Below are positions 14,546-20,012 of a stretch of DNA of 20,012 nt, piece after piece; position 1 is the stretch's first letter, and every line of letters begins with the position of its first letter. The stretch is from the NCBI GenBank assembly GCA_033720955.1, contig JAWWBN010000045.1, positions 1 to 20,012 of the forward strand, given 5' to 3'. The position numbers and the translations under genes are program-made. This DNA is from JAWWBN01 sp033720955 (GTDB taxonomy: Bacteria; Acidobacteriota; Thermoanaerobaculia; Multivoradales; JAHEKO01). The notes under the pieces were generated by a model, which was not told where the DNA came from, did not search any database, and saw only the letters and a program-made list of their open reading frames with translations.

Positions 14546-16462
14546 TCAGCCCGCGAGCAGCTCCGCCGCCGTGTTGTGTGTGGTGATCAGCGTGGACACC
14601 AGGCTCCCCTCCAGGGCCGCGCGGACCACATCTCGGCGGTTCCTGCCGCCGGCGGTGACGATCACGGCGCCGTTTCTCGCGGCGGCTTTCAGACCGGAGT
14701 GATCCAGCCCGACCAGGGTGTACCTGATCTCCTGCTCCCGTCCTCGCTTCTTTATGATCACGCTTCCGATCATCCCGACCGCCGCGCCGTCATCGGGGAG
14801 CTTTTCCGGGTCGAGCCGCGTGAACCGGCGGACCGCGTCTCGCGACCAGGGGCCAGCGCTCGAGACGATGAGAGACGCCTGCTTGAGATCCTCCACGACC
14901 TGCCTGGCGTCCTCTGGAAGCTCCGGGCTGACGCGATAGCCGGCGCAGCCGAAGAAACGGCGGCCCGCCGAATAGAAGTCGGCCAGGTCCCGGGCGATGT
15001 CACTCGCTTCCCACTGCTCCTCCTCGGCGGCGACCAGTCCTATGAGCGGTGCGAACAGCACCGCCTCCCCCAGTTTGGGCGGCGTTTCGATCATCTCCTT
15101 GAGCTCTTCGACCATCCAACGCATCACCTGCCCCCAAGCAACGCCGACGATCACCCGGGAGCGGCGCGCTGCCATCTCCAACAGCCTCTGATGGAAGTAG
15201 CCAGCGCACGCATGGGCCAGGTTTCGCCCCAGTCTGTCTCCTTCTTCGTCCGAATCGCCGGCCGAGCCCACCACGACGACTTCTCTCAGCCCTTGGGAGG
15301 CGTATCTCTCCCGCACCTGCTGGGCCATGTTGACCGACCGGCCCCGTTCGTCCTGTGCCAGCTCCCGGCCAACGGTCTCGGCCCACTGACGAGCCGACTC
15401 GTAGTCGCTCACGCAAACGGCGTAGACACCGTCGAGCTGACAGGTGCGCTCCAGGAGACGGATATCGGCCTCGTGCGGATGAGCCGTCTTCGGGTCGTGG
15501 AAGAACACAATGGTGTGACAGGTGTGCTCCAAGACCTCCAGGGCAATCAGGACGTCACCGCCGTCCGGGCCGGATGCCAGGGGAAAGAGACGCTCGGCAA
15601 GACGGGAGTCGGGCTCGATCTCCAGGTTCTCCGCCAGCCCTTCCAAGAGCGATTCCAGGGGCTCCGCCTTGAGATTCCTCTCACGCTCCGGGCGATCCAG
15701 ATCGTCGTCCTCGGTCAACTCCGCGAGGATACGCACCACGACTCTCTTGACCCTGGCCTTCTCGGTCCCCGCGTCGCTCATCTCGCGGAGGCGCTTTCCT
15801 CGGCTGCTCGGCTCCGAGACCAGGAGCTTGACCAGCCATCCCGTCGTTCCCGTGGCGAGGATCCGACTGAAGTCCCGAAGGTTGGTGGCTTGCTCCTTCA
15901 CGAAGCGCAGCATGTCGACCTTCTTGTTGTCGTGTGAGATCAGGGCCAGCGTCTGCCGGGTCGGCTCCAGGCTTTCGAACGAGCCGCCCTTCACGTTCGG
16001 ATGCCCTGCGGGGACGTTCTTCAGGTACTGGGTGCTGGCATCCGGCTTCAGAACGGGTGAGAAGGTACTCGACTCCCAGACTGCCCATCTTTCCGCACCG
16101 GCCTGCGTCGCCAGAAGGCGCACGTTCTTCGCGATACAAACCCGTTTCAGGGCACGTATCTCAGGCACGTCCGATCGAAGATCTGTCGGATCGAGGAGCA
16201 GAAACACCGCGGCGCACTCCTGCTTGGCCACCATGGCGGCGATCGCGGCTACGCCGCCCTCGGCGCCGGTCGCCATCCGAGTCACGATCTTGTGTGGGAT
16301 GAGGCCGGTCTGGAGAATGGCCTCCGCGGTCCCCCGCGTCGCGTAGATCTTAAAACGTCGAAGATCGCGGGCGTGGTCTCTCACGAACCGGAGCAGGGCT
16401 CCGGAGGGATTCGTGCGCGCCTCGGCACTCGACACGAAGGCGATTGGAACTTTAGACCCCAT
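14546..16462 (-). CDS. Tandem methylglyoxal-synthase-like domains fused to a SorC-type sugar-binding domain
   Basis: 638 residues, no signal peptide or membrane segment. Domain 1 (about 5-128) has the MGS fold pattern (YATRGTAEAIL, ATGAEGGV, FLLLDPTDL), but the catalytic Asp and His positions are V71 and D98. Domain 2 (about 170-365) keeps MGS active-site residues: H177, D178 and K181 (SHDNKK), ATGTTG (203-208), SGPDGGD (297-303, catalytic-type D303), D323, H330 and D333. An insertion of roughly 70 residues (about 215-290) splits it. Residues about 375-638 match the SorC/DeoR effector domain, with VGVAWGQ (439-445), VGLDHSG and AGGRNRRDVV followed by a LITTHNTAAELL end. The SorC helix-turn-helix is missing. 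GGAGAG supports the ATG; the gene overlaps its upstream neighbour by 11 nt. Local GC is lower than the flanks. MGS converts DHAP to methylglyoxal; SorC domains bind phosphosugars. The combined function is unknown. Confidence 0.85.
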   Translation of the reverse strand: MGSKVPIAFVSSAEARTNPSGALLRFVRDHARDLRRFKIYATRGTAEAILQTGLIPHKIVTRMATGAEGGVAAIAAMVAKQECAAVFLLLDPTDLRSDVPEIRALKRVCIAKNVRLLATQAGAERWAVWESSTFSPVLKPDASTQYLKNVPAGHPNVKGGSFESLEPTRQTLALISHDNKKVDMLRFVKEQATNLRDFSRILATGTTGWLVKLLVSEPSSRGKRLREMSDAGTEKARVKRVVVRILAELTEDDDLDRPERERNLKAEPLESLLEGLAENLEIEPDSRLAERLFPLASGPDGGDVLIALEVLEHTCHTIVFFHDPKTAHPHEADIRLLERTCQLDGVYAVCVSDYESARQWAETVGRELAQDERGRSVNMAQQVRERYASQGLREVVVVGSAGDSDEEGDRLGRNLAHACAGYFHQRLLEMAARRSRVIVGVAWGQVMRWMVEELKEMIETPPKLGEAVLFAPLIGLVAAEEEQWEASDIARDLADFYSAGRRFFGCAGYRVSPELPEDARQVVEDLKQASLIVSSAGPWSRDAVRRFTRLDPEKLPDDGAAVGMIGSVIIKKRGREQEIRYTLVGLDHSGLKAAARNGAVIVTAGGRNRRDVVRAALEGSLVSTLITTHNTAAELLAG

Positions 16463-17156
16463 GGCGACTCTCCAAGCTCTTTTCCCGCCGAGCGAGGGCG
16501 CTCAAGCCGAAATACCAGGCTCGATGCCAGTCCCCGAAATCGACCTCCAGGTCGATCACCGCCTCGAAAGAGGCGTCGTCATCGCGTTCCCCACTCTGCA
16601 GTGCGGGTCTGGGCACGGGAAACGCGACGGGGACCGAGCCGCAGTAGTGTCGCGTTTCGAAAAAAGAGTCGGAGGTGACCCGAAGGCGGACTTTCTTCGA
16701 GATGTCACCCAGCCGAAGCTTGTCCCTGACCCCCTGGTAGTCGGAGGGCTGCACCGAGCCGCAGAACAGCAGACCGTCTCCGTTGCCCGCCAGGGGAACG
16801 GCGTACTTCAGGCCGAGGACGATTCCCTGGCCGCGGCCGATGCTCAGGTCCTTCCGGACCTTGAAATTGACCATGCTCGTGGACTCGGAGATGGTCAGTA
16901 TCGCAACTTCCGGATCCAGCGTTCGGCCCGTATTCCAAGCAGCTCGCGGAGTGGCGGCTTCCGCGGGCGCGACACGAACCTCACAAAAATCCACGCCCAT
17001 CCGGTTGGAGCTGATCCTCTTCACCGAAAACCCCATGTCGATCGTGATCTCGCCACCTGGAGAGTAGAAGTCCAGGTCGGTCAACTCGAGCTTTCGGCGC
17101 TGGACGTCGAAGTCGTAGAGAGACTCGCTCCGCACGAACGGGGCCCCAGCAGACAT
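16452..17156 (-). CDS. Unrecognised 234-residue protein paired with the MGS-SorC gene
   Basis: 234 residues, no signal peptide or membrane helix, predicted mainly beta-strand with alternating hydrophobic residues. I do not recognise a family. Visible features are three cysteines (58, 132, 172), two of them in identical CGSV tetrapeptides (132-135 and 172-175) that hint at a repeated beta unit, and an aromatic C-terminal segment DFGDWHRAWYFG. The ATG at 17156 is preferred because GGAGGAGG lies 7 nt upstream; a GTG at 17213 in the same frame lies inside the flanking inverted repeat. It is the first gene of a two-gene unit, overlapping the MGS-SorC start by 11 nt, which argues for a stoichiometric complex or an adaptor role. 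Its GC content is low for the window, like its partner's. Confidence 0.75.
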   Translation of the reverse strand: MSAGAPFVRSESLYDFDVQRRKLELTDLDFYSPGGEITIDMGFSVKRISSNRMGVDFCEVRVAPAEAATPRAAWNTGRTLDPEVAILTISESTSMVNFKVRKDLSIGRGQGIVLGLKYAVPLAGNGDGLLFCGSVQPSDYQGVRDKLRLGDISKKVRLRVTSDSFFETRHYCGSVPVAFPVPRPALQSGERDDDASFEAVIDLEVDFGDWHRAWYFGLSALARREKSLESRHGV

Positions 17157-17163
17157 CCTCGGC

Positions 17164-17171
17164 CCTCCTCC
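17164..17171 (-). promoter_or_regulatory. Shine-Dalgarno site deciding the start of the unknown gene
   Basis: On the minus strand GGAGGAGG lies 7 nt before the ATG at 17156, an optimal spacing, and 1 nt after the end of the inverted repeat at 17173-17211. Any structure or bound protein at the repeat would sit against it. Confidence 0.65.
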
Positions 17172-17172
17172 A

Positions 17173-17211
17173 GGTAGCGTGGTTGGGTTGTTGGAAGAGA
17201 ACCAGGCTACC
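17173..17211 (-). promoter_or_regulatory. Inverted repeat in the leader of the unknown/MGS-SorC operon
   Basis: GGTAGCGTGGTT (17173-17184) and AACCAGGCTACC (17200-17211) pair at 11 of 12 positions (single G-G mismatch at 17179/17205) around a 15-nt loop. It could be an operator half-site pair or an mRNA hairpin next to the ribosome-binding site. No T tract follows on the minus strand, so it is not a standard terminator. Confidence 0.5.
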
Positions 17212-17282
17212 ACGCCGAAGGAGTGAGTGCCGCTGGACCCGGAACGCGCTCTCCTAGCGTGCTCCCACTCGGCCGTCTCGCC

Positions 17283-18128
17283 CTACGCCCGGGCCGATCC
17301 GGCCAGGACGGGCGGGCTCTGCGCCGTCGCGCGGGCCGCCTCCCAGGCGAGCAGGGCGCGCTTGCGGTCCGTTCCCCACCGGTAGCCGCCCAGCCCCCCC
17401 GCCGACCGGATGACCCGGTGGCAGGGGATCAGGAAGGCCACCCGGTTGGCGCCCACGGCGCTGCCCACCGCCCGCACCGCGCGGGGACGGCCGACCGCCT
17501 GGGCGACGGAGGCGTAGGAGGCCACCTGGCCGGACGGGATCCTGAGCAGGGCGCGCCAGACCTGGACCTGGAAGTTGGTGCCCCGGGCGAAGAGCCGGAC
17601 CCTGCCTCCGCCGAAGATCTCCCGCGCCGCCGGCTCGACCGCGGCCGGGTCCTCCACGAGGTCGGCGCCCGGCCACTGGTCGGCGAGCCAGGCCGGTCCC
17701 GCGTCGCCGTGCGGCGGAAACGCCAGCGCGCAAACCCCGCGGTCGGTCGCCCCCAGCAGGGCGTCGCCGAAGGGGCTGGGCGTCGTCCCCCAGCGGATGG
17801 CCAGACCTTCGCCGCGGCGCTTGTACTCCCCCGGGCTCAGCGCCTCGAGAGTCACGAAGTGGTCGTGCAGACGGCCCGGCCCCGAGAGACCCGTCTCGAG
17901 CGCCGCGTCCAGCACGCTGGCCGAGTCGTCCAGGAGCCGCTTCGCGTGCTCCACCGTCAAGACCTGCAGGAACCGCTTGGGGCTCACCCCGGCCCAGCGA
18001 CGAAAGAGCCGCTGGCAGTGGAAGGGCGAGAGGGCCAACCGGGCGGCGACCTCCTCCAGGCCGGGCTGCCGCGGCGCCTCGGCGGCGATGTACTCGATGG
18101 CTGTCCTGATCCGCTCGTAGTCGTTCAT
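17283..18128 (-). CDS. Ada-like AraC-type regulator / methylated-DNA-[protein]-cysteine S-methyltransferase
   Basis: 281 residues. Residues about 1-105 are an AraC-type double helix-turn-helix (LEEVAARLALSPFHCQRLF; SPGEYKRRGEG marks its end). Residues about 110-265 are an O6-alkylguanine-DNA methyltransferase with the acceptor Cys236 in IPCHRVI, the arginine-finger region RAVRAVGSAVGANR, and GGLGGYRWGTDRK. It transfers the alkyl group irreversibly to the Cys. The N-terminal zinc (phosphotriester) domain of E. coli Ada is absent, as in many shorter Ada homologues, so the Ada-style Cys switch for transcription is missing. GAGGAG supports the ATG. It lies 82 nt downstream of the TerC-family gene on the same strand. 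Confidence 0.93.
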   Translation of the reverse strand: MNDYERIRTAIEYIAAEAPRQPGLEEVAARLALSPFHCQRLFRRWAGVSPKRFLQVLTVEHAKRLLDDSASVLDAALETGLSGPGRLHDHFVTLEALSPGEYKRRGEGLAIRWGTTPSPFGDALLGATDRGVCALAFPPHGDAGPAWLADQWPGADLVEDPAAVEPAAREIFGGGRVRLFARGTNFQVQVWRALLRIPSGQVASYASVAQAVGRPRAVRAVGSAVGANRVAFLIPCHRVIRSAGGLGGYRWGTDRKRALLAWEAARATAQSPPVLAGSARA

Positions 18129-18210
18129 GGCATCTCCTCGTCCACGACACGAGAGTAGGCCGTCGCGGCGACGGCGGCCACCCGGATCTTGCGCAGTTCG
18201 CGACCCCCGG

Positions 18211-18966
18211 TCAGTCGGCCTCCTCGGCGTAGGGCTCCCGCAGCTCGACCGGCTCGCGTCTGCGCCGCATCCGCAGGTTGAGCATCTCGACGAAGACCGA
18301 GAAGCCCATGGCGAAGTAGATGTAGCCCTTGGGGATGTGCTGGTCGAGCCCGTCGGCGACGAGGGCCATCCCGATGAGCAGCAGGAAGGCCAGAGCGAGC
18401 ATCTTGACGGTGGGATGCGCCTCCACGAAGCGCGACAGCGGGCCGGCGAAGACGAGCATGAAGAGGACCGCGACGACGACGGCGATCACCATCACCGGGA
18501 TCTCGTCCACCATGCCGACCGCGGTGATCACCGAGTCGAGCGAGAACACGATGTCGAGGAGAACGATCTGAGTGAGCACCGCTCCCATCGTGGCCGACAC
18601 CTTCGCCGAGCGATGCCCCGTCTCCCCCTCGAGCCGCTGGTGGATCTCGTGGGTCGCCTTGGCCAGCAGGAAGAGACCCCCGCCGAGGAGGATCAGGTCG
18701 CGGCCGGAGATCTCGTTGCCCAGCACCGCGAACAGCGGTGCGGTGAGCCGGATGATCCACGAGATCGTCAGCAGCAGCGCGATCCGCATCACCATCGCCA
18801 GCAGCAGGCCGATGCTGCGGGCCCGCGGCCGCTGCGCGGAGGGCAGCTTGCCGGCGATGATGGAGATGAAGACGATGTTGTCGATGCCGAGGACGACCTC
18901 GAGCGCGATCAGGGTGGCCAGGGCGATCCAAGCCTCGGGGTCGCCGATCCAACTGAACCATTCCAT
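18211..18966 (-). CDS. TerC-family integral membrane protein
   Basis: 251 residues with about seven hydrophobic segments. Diagnostic TerC motifs are EVVLGIDNIVFISI near the N-terminus and LLDIVFSLDSV in the middle, where conserved acidic residues lie within membrane segments; PKGYIYFAMGFSVFVEMLN closes the core. Members are linked to Mn2+ or Ca2+ export, metalation of secreted proteins or tellurite resistance; which applies here cannot be read from sequence. The ATG at 18966 is chosen because a GGAGGAGAGGG stretch (18983-18973) precedes it and the family homology starts there. The frame runs open upstream to 19293, but that part is low-complexity Arg/Pro/Ala text without family similarity. 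Confidence 0.9.
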   Translation of the reverse strand: MEWFSWIGDPEAWIALATLIALEVVLGIDNIVFISIIAGKLPSAQRPRARSIGLLLAMVMRIALLLTISWIIRLTAPLFAVLGNEISGRDLILLGGGLFLLAKATHEIHQRLEGETGHRSAKVSATMGAVLTQIVLLDIVFSLDSVITAVGMVDEIPVMVIAVVVAVLFMLVFAGPLSRFVEAHPTVKMLALAFLLLIGMALVADGLDQHIPKGYIYFAMGFSVFVEMLNLRMRRRREPVELREPYAEEAD

Positions 18967-19286
18967 CAGGGTCCCTCTCCTCCGAAGATCCGGCCCGAGG
19001 ATATCCGAGGCGGCGGCACCCGCCGCCCCCGGGGCGGCCGGCCCGAGCTTCTCCGCTGCGGCGGAACCGAACGGGCTGCCCGAGTGCGGCCGGAGCTGGT
19101 CGAGCAGTTCGCCCGGCGAGACCCGACGGCGGTCCTTCGAGCGCGCCCCCTGCTTCGCCGACCCCTCCGGCCGGGGCCGGCGGTCCCCGGCTCGCCCGAC
19201 TTCGACGGCGGGCGCCCTCGCAGCCGAGCGGCGGGAGACCGGCGCGGGTATTGTAGGCCGCGGATGACCTACGGAGGCGAGCGAAC
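18967..19286. other. Divergent intergenic region between the TerC-family and small membrane protein genes
   Basis: 320 nt, very GC-rich. It holds the TerC-family ribosome-binding site at the left and GGAGG (19273-19277) for the rightward gene at the right. TATTGT at 19249-19254 is the only AT-rich patch that could serve as a -10 for the rightward gene, without a recognisable -35. An 8-bp palindrome GGATATCC lies about 40 nt upstream of the TerC-family ATG. I see no RNA gene and no convincing ORF. Confidence 0.5.
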
Positions 19287-19841
19287 ATGACAAGCGCAGC
19301 CGCTCAGGGCGCCGGAATGACCTGGCTGATCTTCGTCGCGATGACGGTGGCGAGCTGGGGCGTCTACGGCGTCTTTCTGCACCAGGGACAGATCTCGATG
19401 GCCGATCCGGTGAACGGGCGGTACAAGGCGTTTCTCTTCGTCGGGGTGGCCTACTTCCTGACCGCGGTCCTGGCGCCCCTGCTCCTGCTCATGCTGCGCG
19501 GGGCGGACTGGTCCTTCCCGGCCCGGGGAGCGACCTGGTCTCTGGTGGCCGGGCTGGTGGGCGCGGCGGGCGCGTTCGGGGTGCTCCTGGCCTTCGGCGC
19601 CAAAGGGAGCCCGGCGGTGGTCATGTCCATCGTCTTCGCCGGCGCCCCCATCGTCAACGCCTTCGTCGCCCTGCTCTGGCATCCCCCGGCGGGAGGGCTC
19701 GCCTCGCTGCGCTGGCAGTTCGTCGCCGGCATCCTCCTGGCGGCTCTCGGGGGCTGCCTGGTGACCTTCTACAAGCCGCCGCCCGCCCCACCCGCGGCGG
19801 CCGCGTCCCCGGCGCCGCCGCCGGGCGAGACCGCGCCGTAG
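19287..19841 (+). CDS. Small five-helix membrane protein, possibly a single EamA/DMT-like repeat
   Basis: 184 residues with five hydrophobic segments (about 12-32, 47-70, 83-104, 108-131, 143-161) and a cytoplasmic-looking tail of about 20 residues rich in Pro and Ala. The number and spacing of helices, the Gly/Ala-rich third and fourth segments and the closing GILLAALGGCLVTFYKP recall one half of a ten-helix drug/metabolite transporter, but I cannot confirm that family. GGAGG lies 9 nt before the ATG; a second ATG at codon 11 is possible. It points away from the TerC-family gene and converges with the alcohol dehydrogenase gene. Confidence 0.75.
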   Translation: MTSAAAQGAGMTWLIFVAMTVASWGVYGVFLHQGQISMADPVNGRYKAFLFVGVAYFLTAVLAPLLLLMLRGADWSFPARGATWSLVAGLVGAAGAFGVLLAFGAKGSPAVVMSIVFAGAPIVNAFVALLWHPPAGGLASLRWQFVAGILLAALGGCLVTFYKPPPAPPAAAASPAPPPGETAP

Positions 19842-19862
19842 CGGTCCGGGAGCGCACGCCCG

Positions 19863-20012
19863 CTACGGCGTCAGGACCACCTTGACGCAGCGGTCGAGCT
19901 TGCGATCGAAGAGGTCGTACGCGCGCGGGCCGTCGGCCAGCACCAGCCGGTGGCTGATGATCCGCTCCGGCCGCAGCTCGCCGGCGGCGAGCCTCGGTAG
20001 CAGACGGGCCAG
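19863..20012 (-). CDS. Zinc-dependent alcohol dehydrogenase, C-terminal end only
   Basis: The final 49 residues and TAG stop of a gene that runs off the right edge. The reading includes ERIISHRLVLADGPRAYDLF followed by CVKVVLTP. This matches the C-terminus of medium-chain, zinc-dependent alcohol dehydrogenases of the glutathione-independent formaldehyde/threonine dehydrogenase-like type, where the ISHR motif, an AY-F helix and a final C-KVVL strand are standard. The catalytic zinc and NAD-binding parts are outside the window, so the substrate cannot be stated. It converges with the membrane protein gene across a 21-nt gap. Confidence 0.85.
   Translation of the reverse strand: MARLLPRLAAGELRPERIISHRLVLADGPRAYDLFDRKLDRCVKVVLTP

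Noticed and set aside
13139..15937. 932-codon plus-strand open frame through the peptidase-MA and MGS-SorC genes
   Set aside because: No domain or motif is recognisable. It is antisense to two genes with clear domains and contains long His/Arg/Gln-rich stretches typical of GC-rich shadow frames.
17283..18128. Functional link between the Ada-like repair gene and the MGS-SorC cassette (methylglyoxal damages DNA)
   Set aside because: The cassette has its own leader and different base composition, and the Ada-like enzyme repairs O6-alkylguanine rather than methylglyoxal adducts. Adjacency alone is not enough.
18159..18175. Hairpin GCCGTC/GACGGC between the TerC-family and Ada-like genes
   Set aside because: A 6-bp GC-only stem without a T tract is expected often by chance at this base composition.
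18967..19293. N-terminal extension of the TerC-family protein to 19293
   Set aside because: The extra residues are Arg/Pro/Ala low-complexity text, the family homology starts at the ATG at 18966, and a good ribosome-binding site lies just before it.
1..20012. CRISPR arrays, insertion sequences, integrases or attachment sites
   Set aside because: I scanned for direct repeats with regular spacing, transposase or integrase motifs and tRNA-flanking duplications, and found none.

Overview
The window is a GC-rich (about 70 %) bacterial chromosome segment, tightly packed and mostly housekeeping. It reads as a diderm: a soluble lytic transglycosylase, a Wzm/Wzt-type O-antigen or polysaccharide ABC exporter, two lipoproteins and a periplasmic zinc-protease pair. 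A GWxTD-domain protein, paired M16 peptidases and a peptidase-MA/TPR protein together suggest Acidobacteriota (Thermoanaerobaculia-like) or a close relative. That placement is inference from gene content; there is no rRNA to confirm it.

Layout. (1) 1-1772 (+): lytic transglycosylase, cut by the left edge. (2) 1836-1908 (+): tRNA with a CAU anticodon, then a structured non-coding stretch. (3) 2050-5241 (+): a compact run of Zn-ribbon coiled-coil protein (COG1579 type), RNase HI-like protein, YggS/PLPBP and imidazolonepropionase (HutI), with gaps of 40, 10 and 4 nt. (4) 5287-7343 (-): ABC exporter ATPase with a Wzt-like C-terminal domain, plus its permease; the genes overlap in GTGA. (5) 7390-9673 (-): GWxTD protein, a type 1 substrate-binding lipoprotein with a clear sigma70-type promoter, and a small CxxC coiled-coil protein. 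(6) 9848-12765 (+): two M16 peptidase-family genes, the first with HxxEH and the second a lipoprotein without it. (7) 12755-14422 (-): HExxH peptidase-MA/TPR protein, overlapping tail-to-tail with the second M16 gene. (8) 14546-17156 (-): a two-gene cassette of lower GC than its surroundings. (9) 17283-18966 (-): Ada-like alkylation-repair protein and a TerC-family membrane protein. (10) 19287-19841 (+): small five-helix membrane protein. (11) 19863-20012 (-): last 49 residues of a zinc alcohol dehydrogenase, running off the right edge.

The most unusual part is region 8. The downstream gene encodes a 638-residue protein with two methylglyoxal-synthase-like (MGS) domains in tandem, fused to a SorC/DeoR-type phosphosugar-binding domain that has no DNA-binding helix-turn-helix. 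The first MGS domain has lost the catalytic residues. The second keeps every active-site position I could align by eye but carries an insertion of about 70 residues. The partner is a 234-residue, beta-rich protein I do not recognise. Its gene overlaps the fusion gene by 11 nt and is preceded by a near-perfect inverted repeat touching its ribosome-binding site. This looks like a mobile, ligand-gated phosphosugar or nucleotide sensing or effector module. Its function is not established by the sequence.
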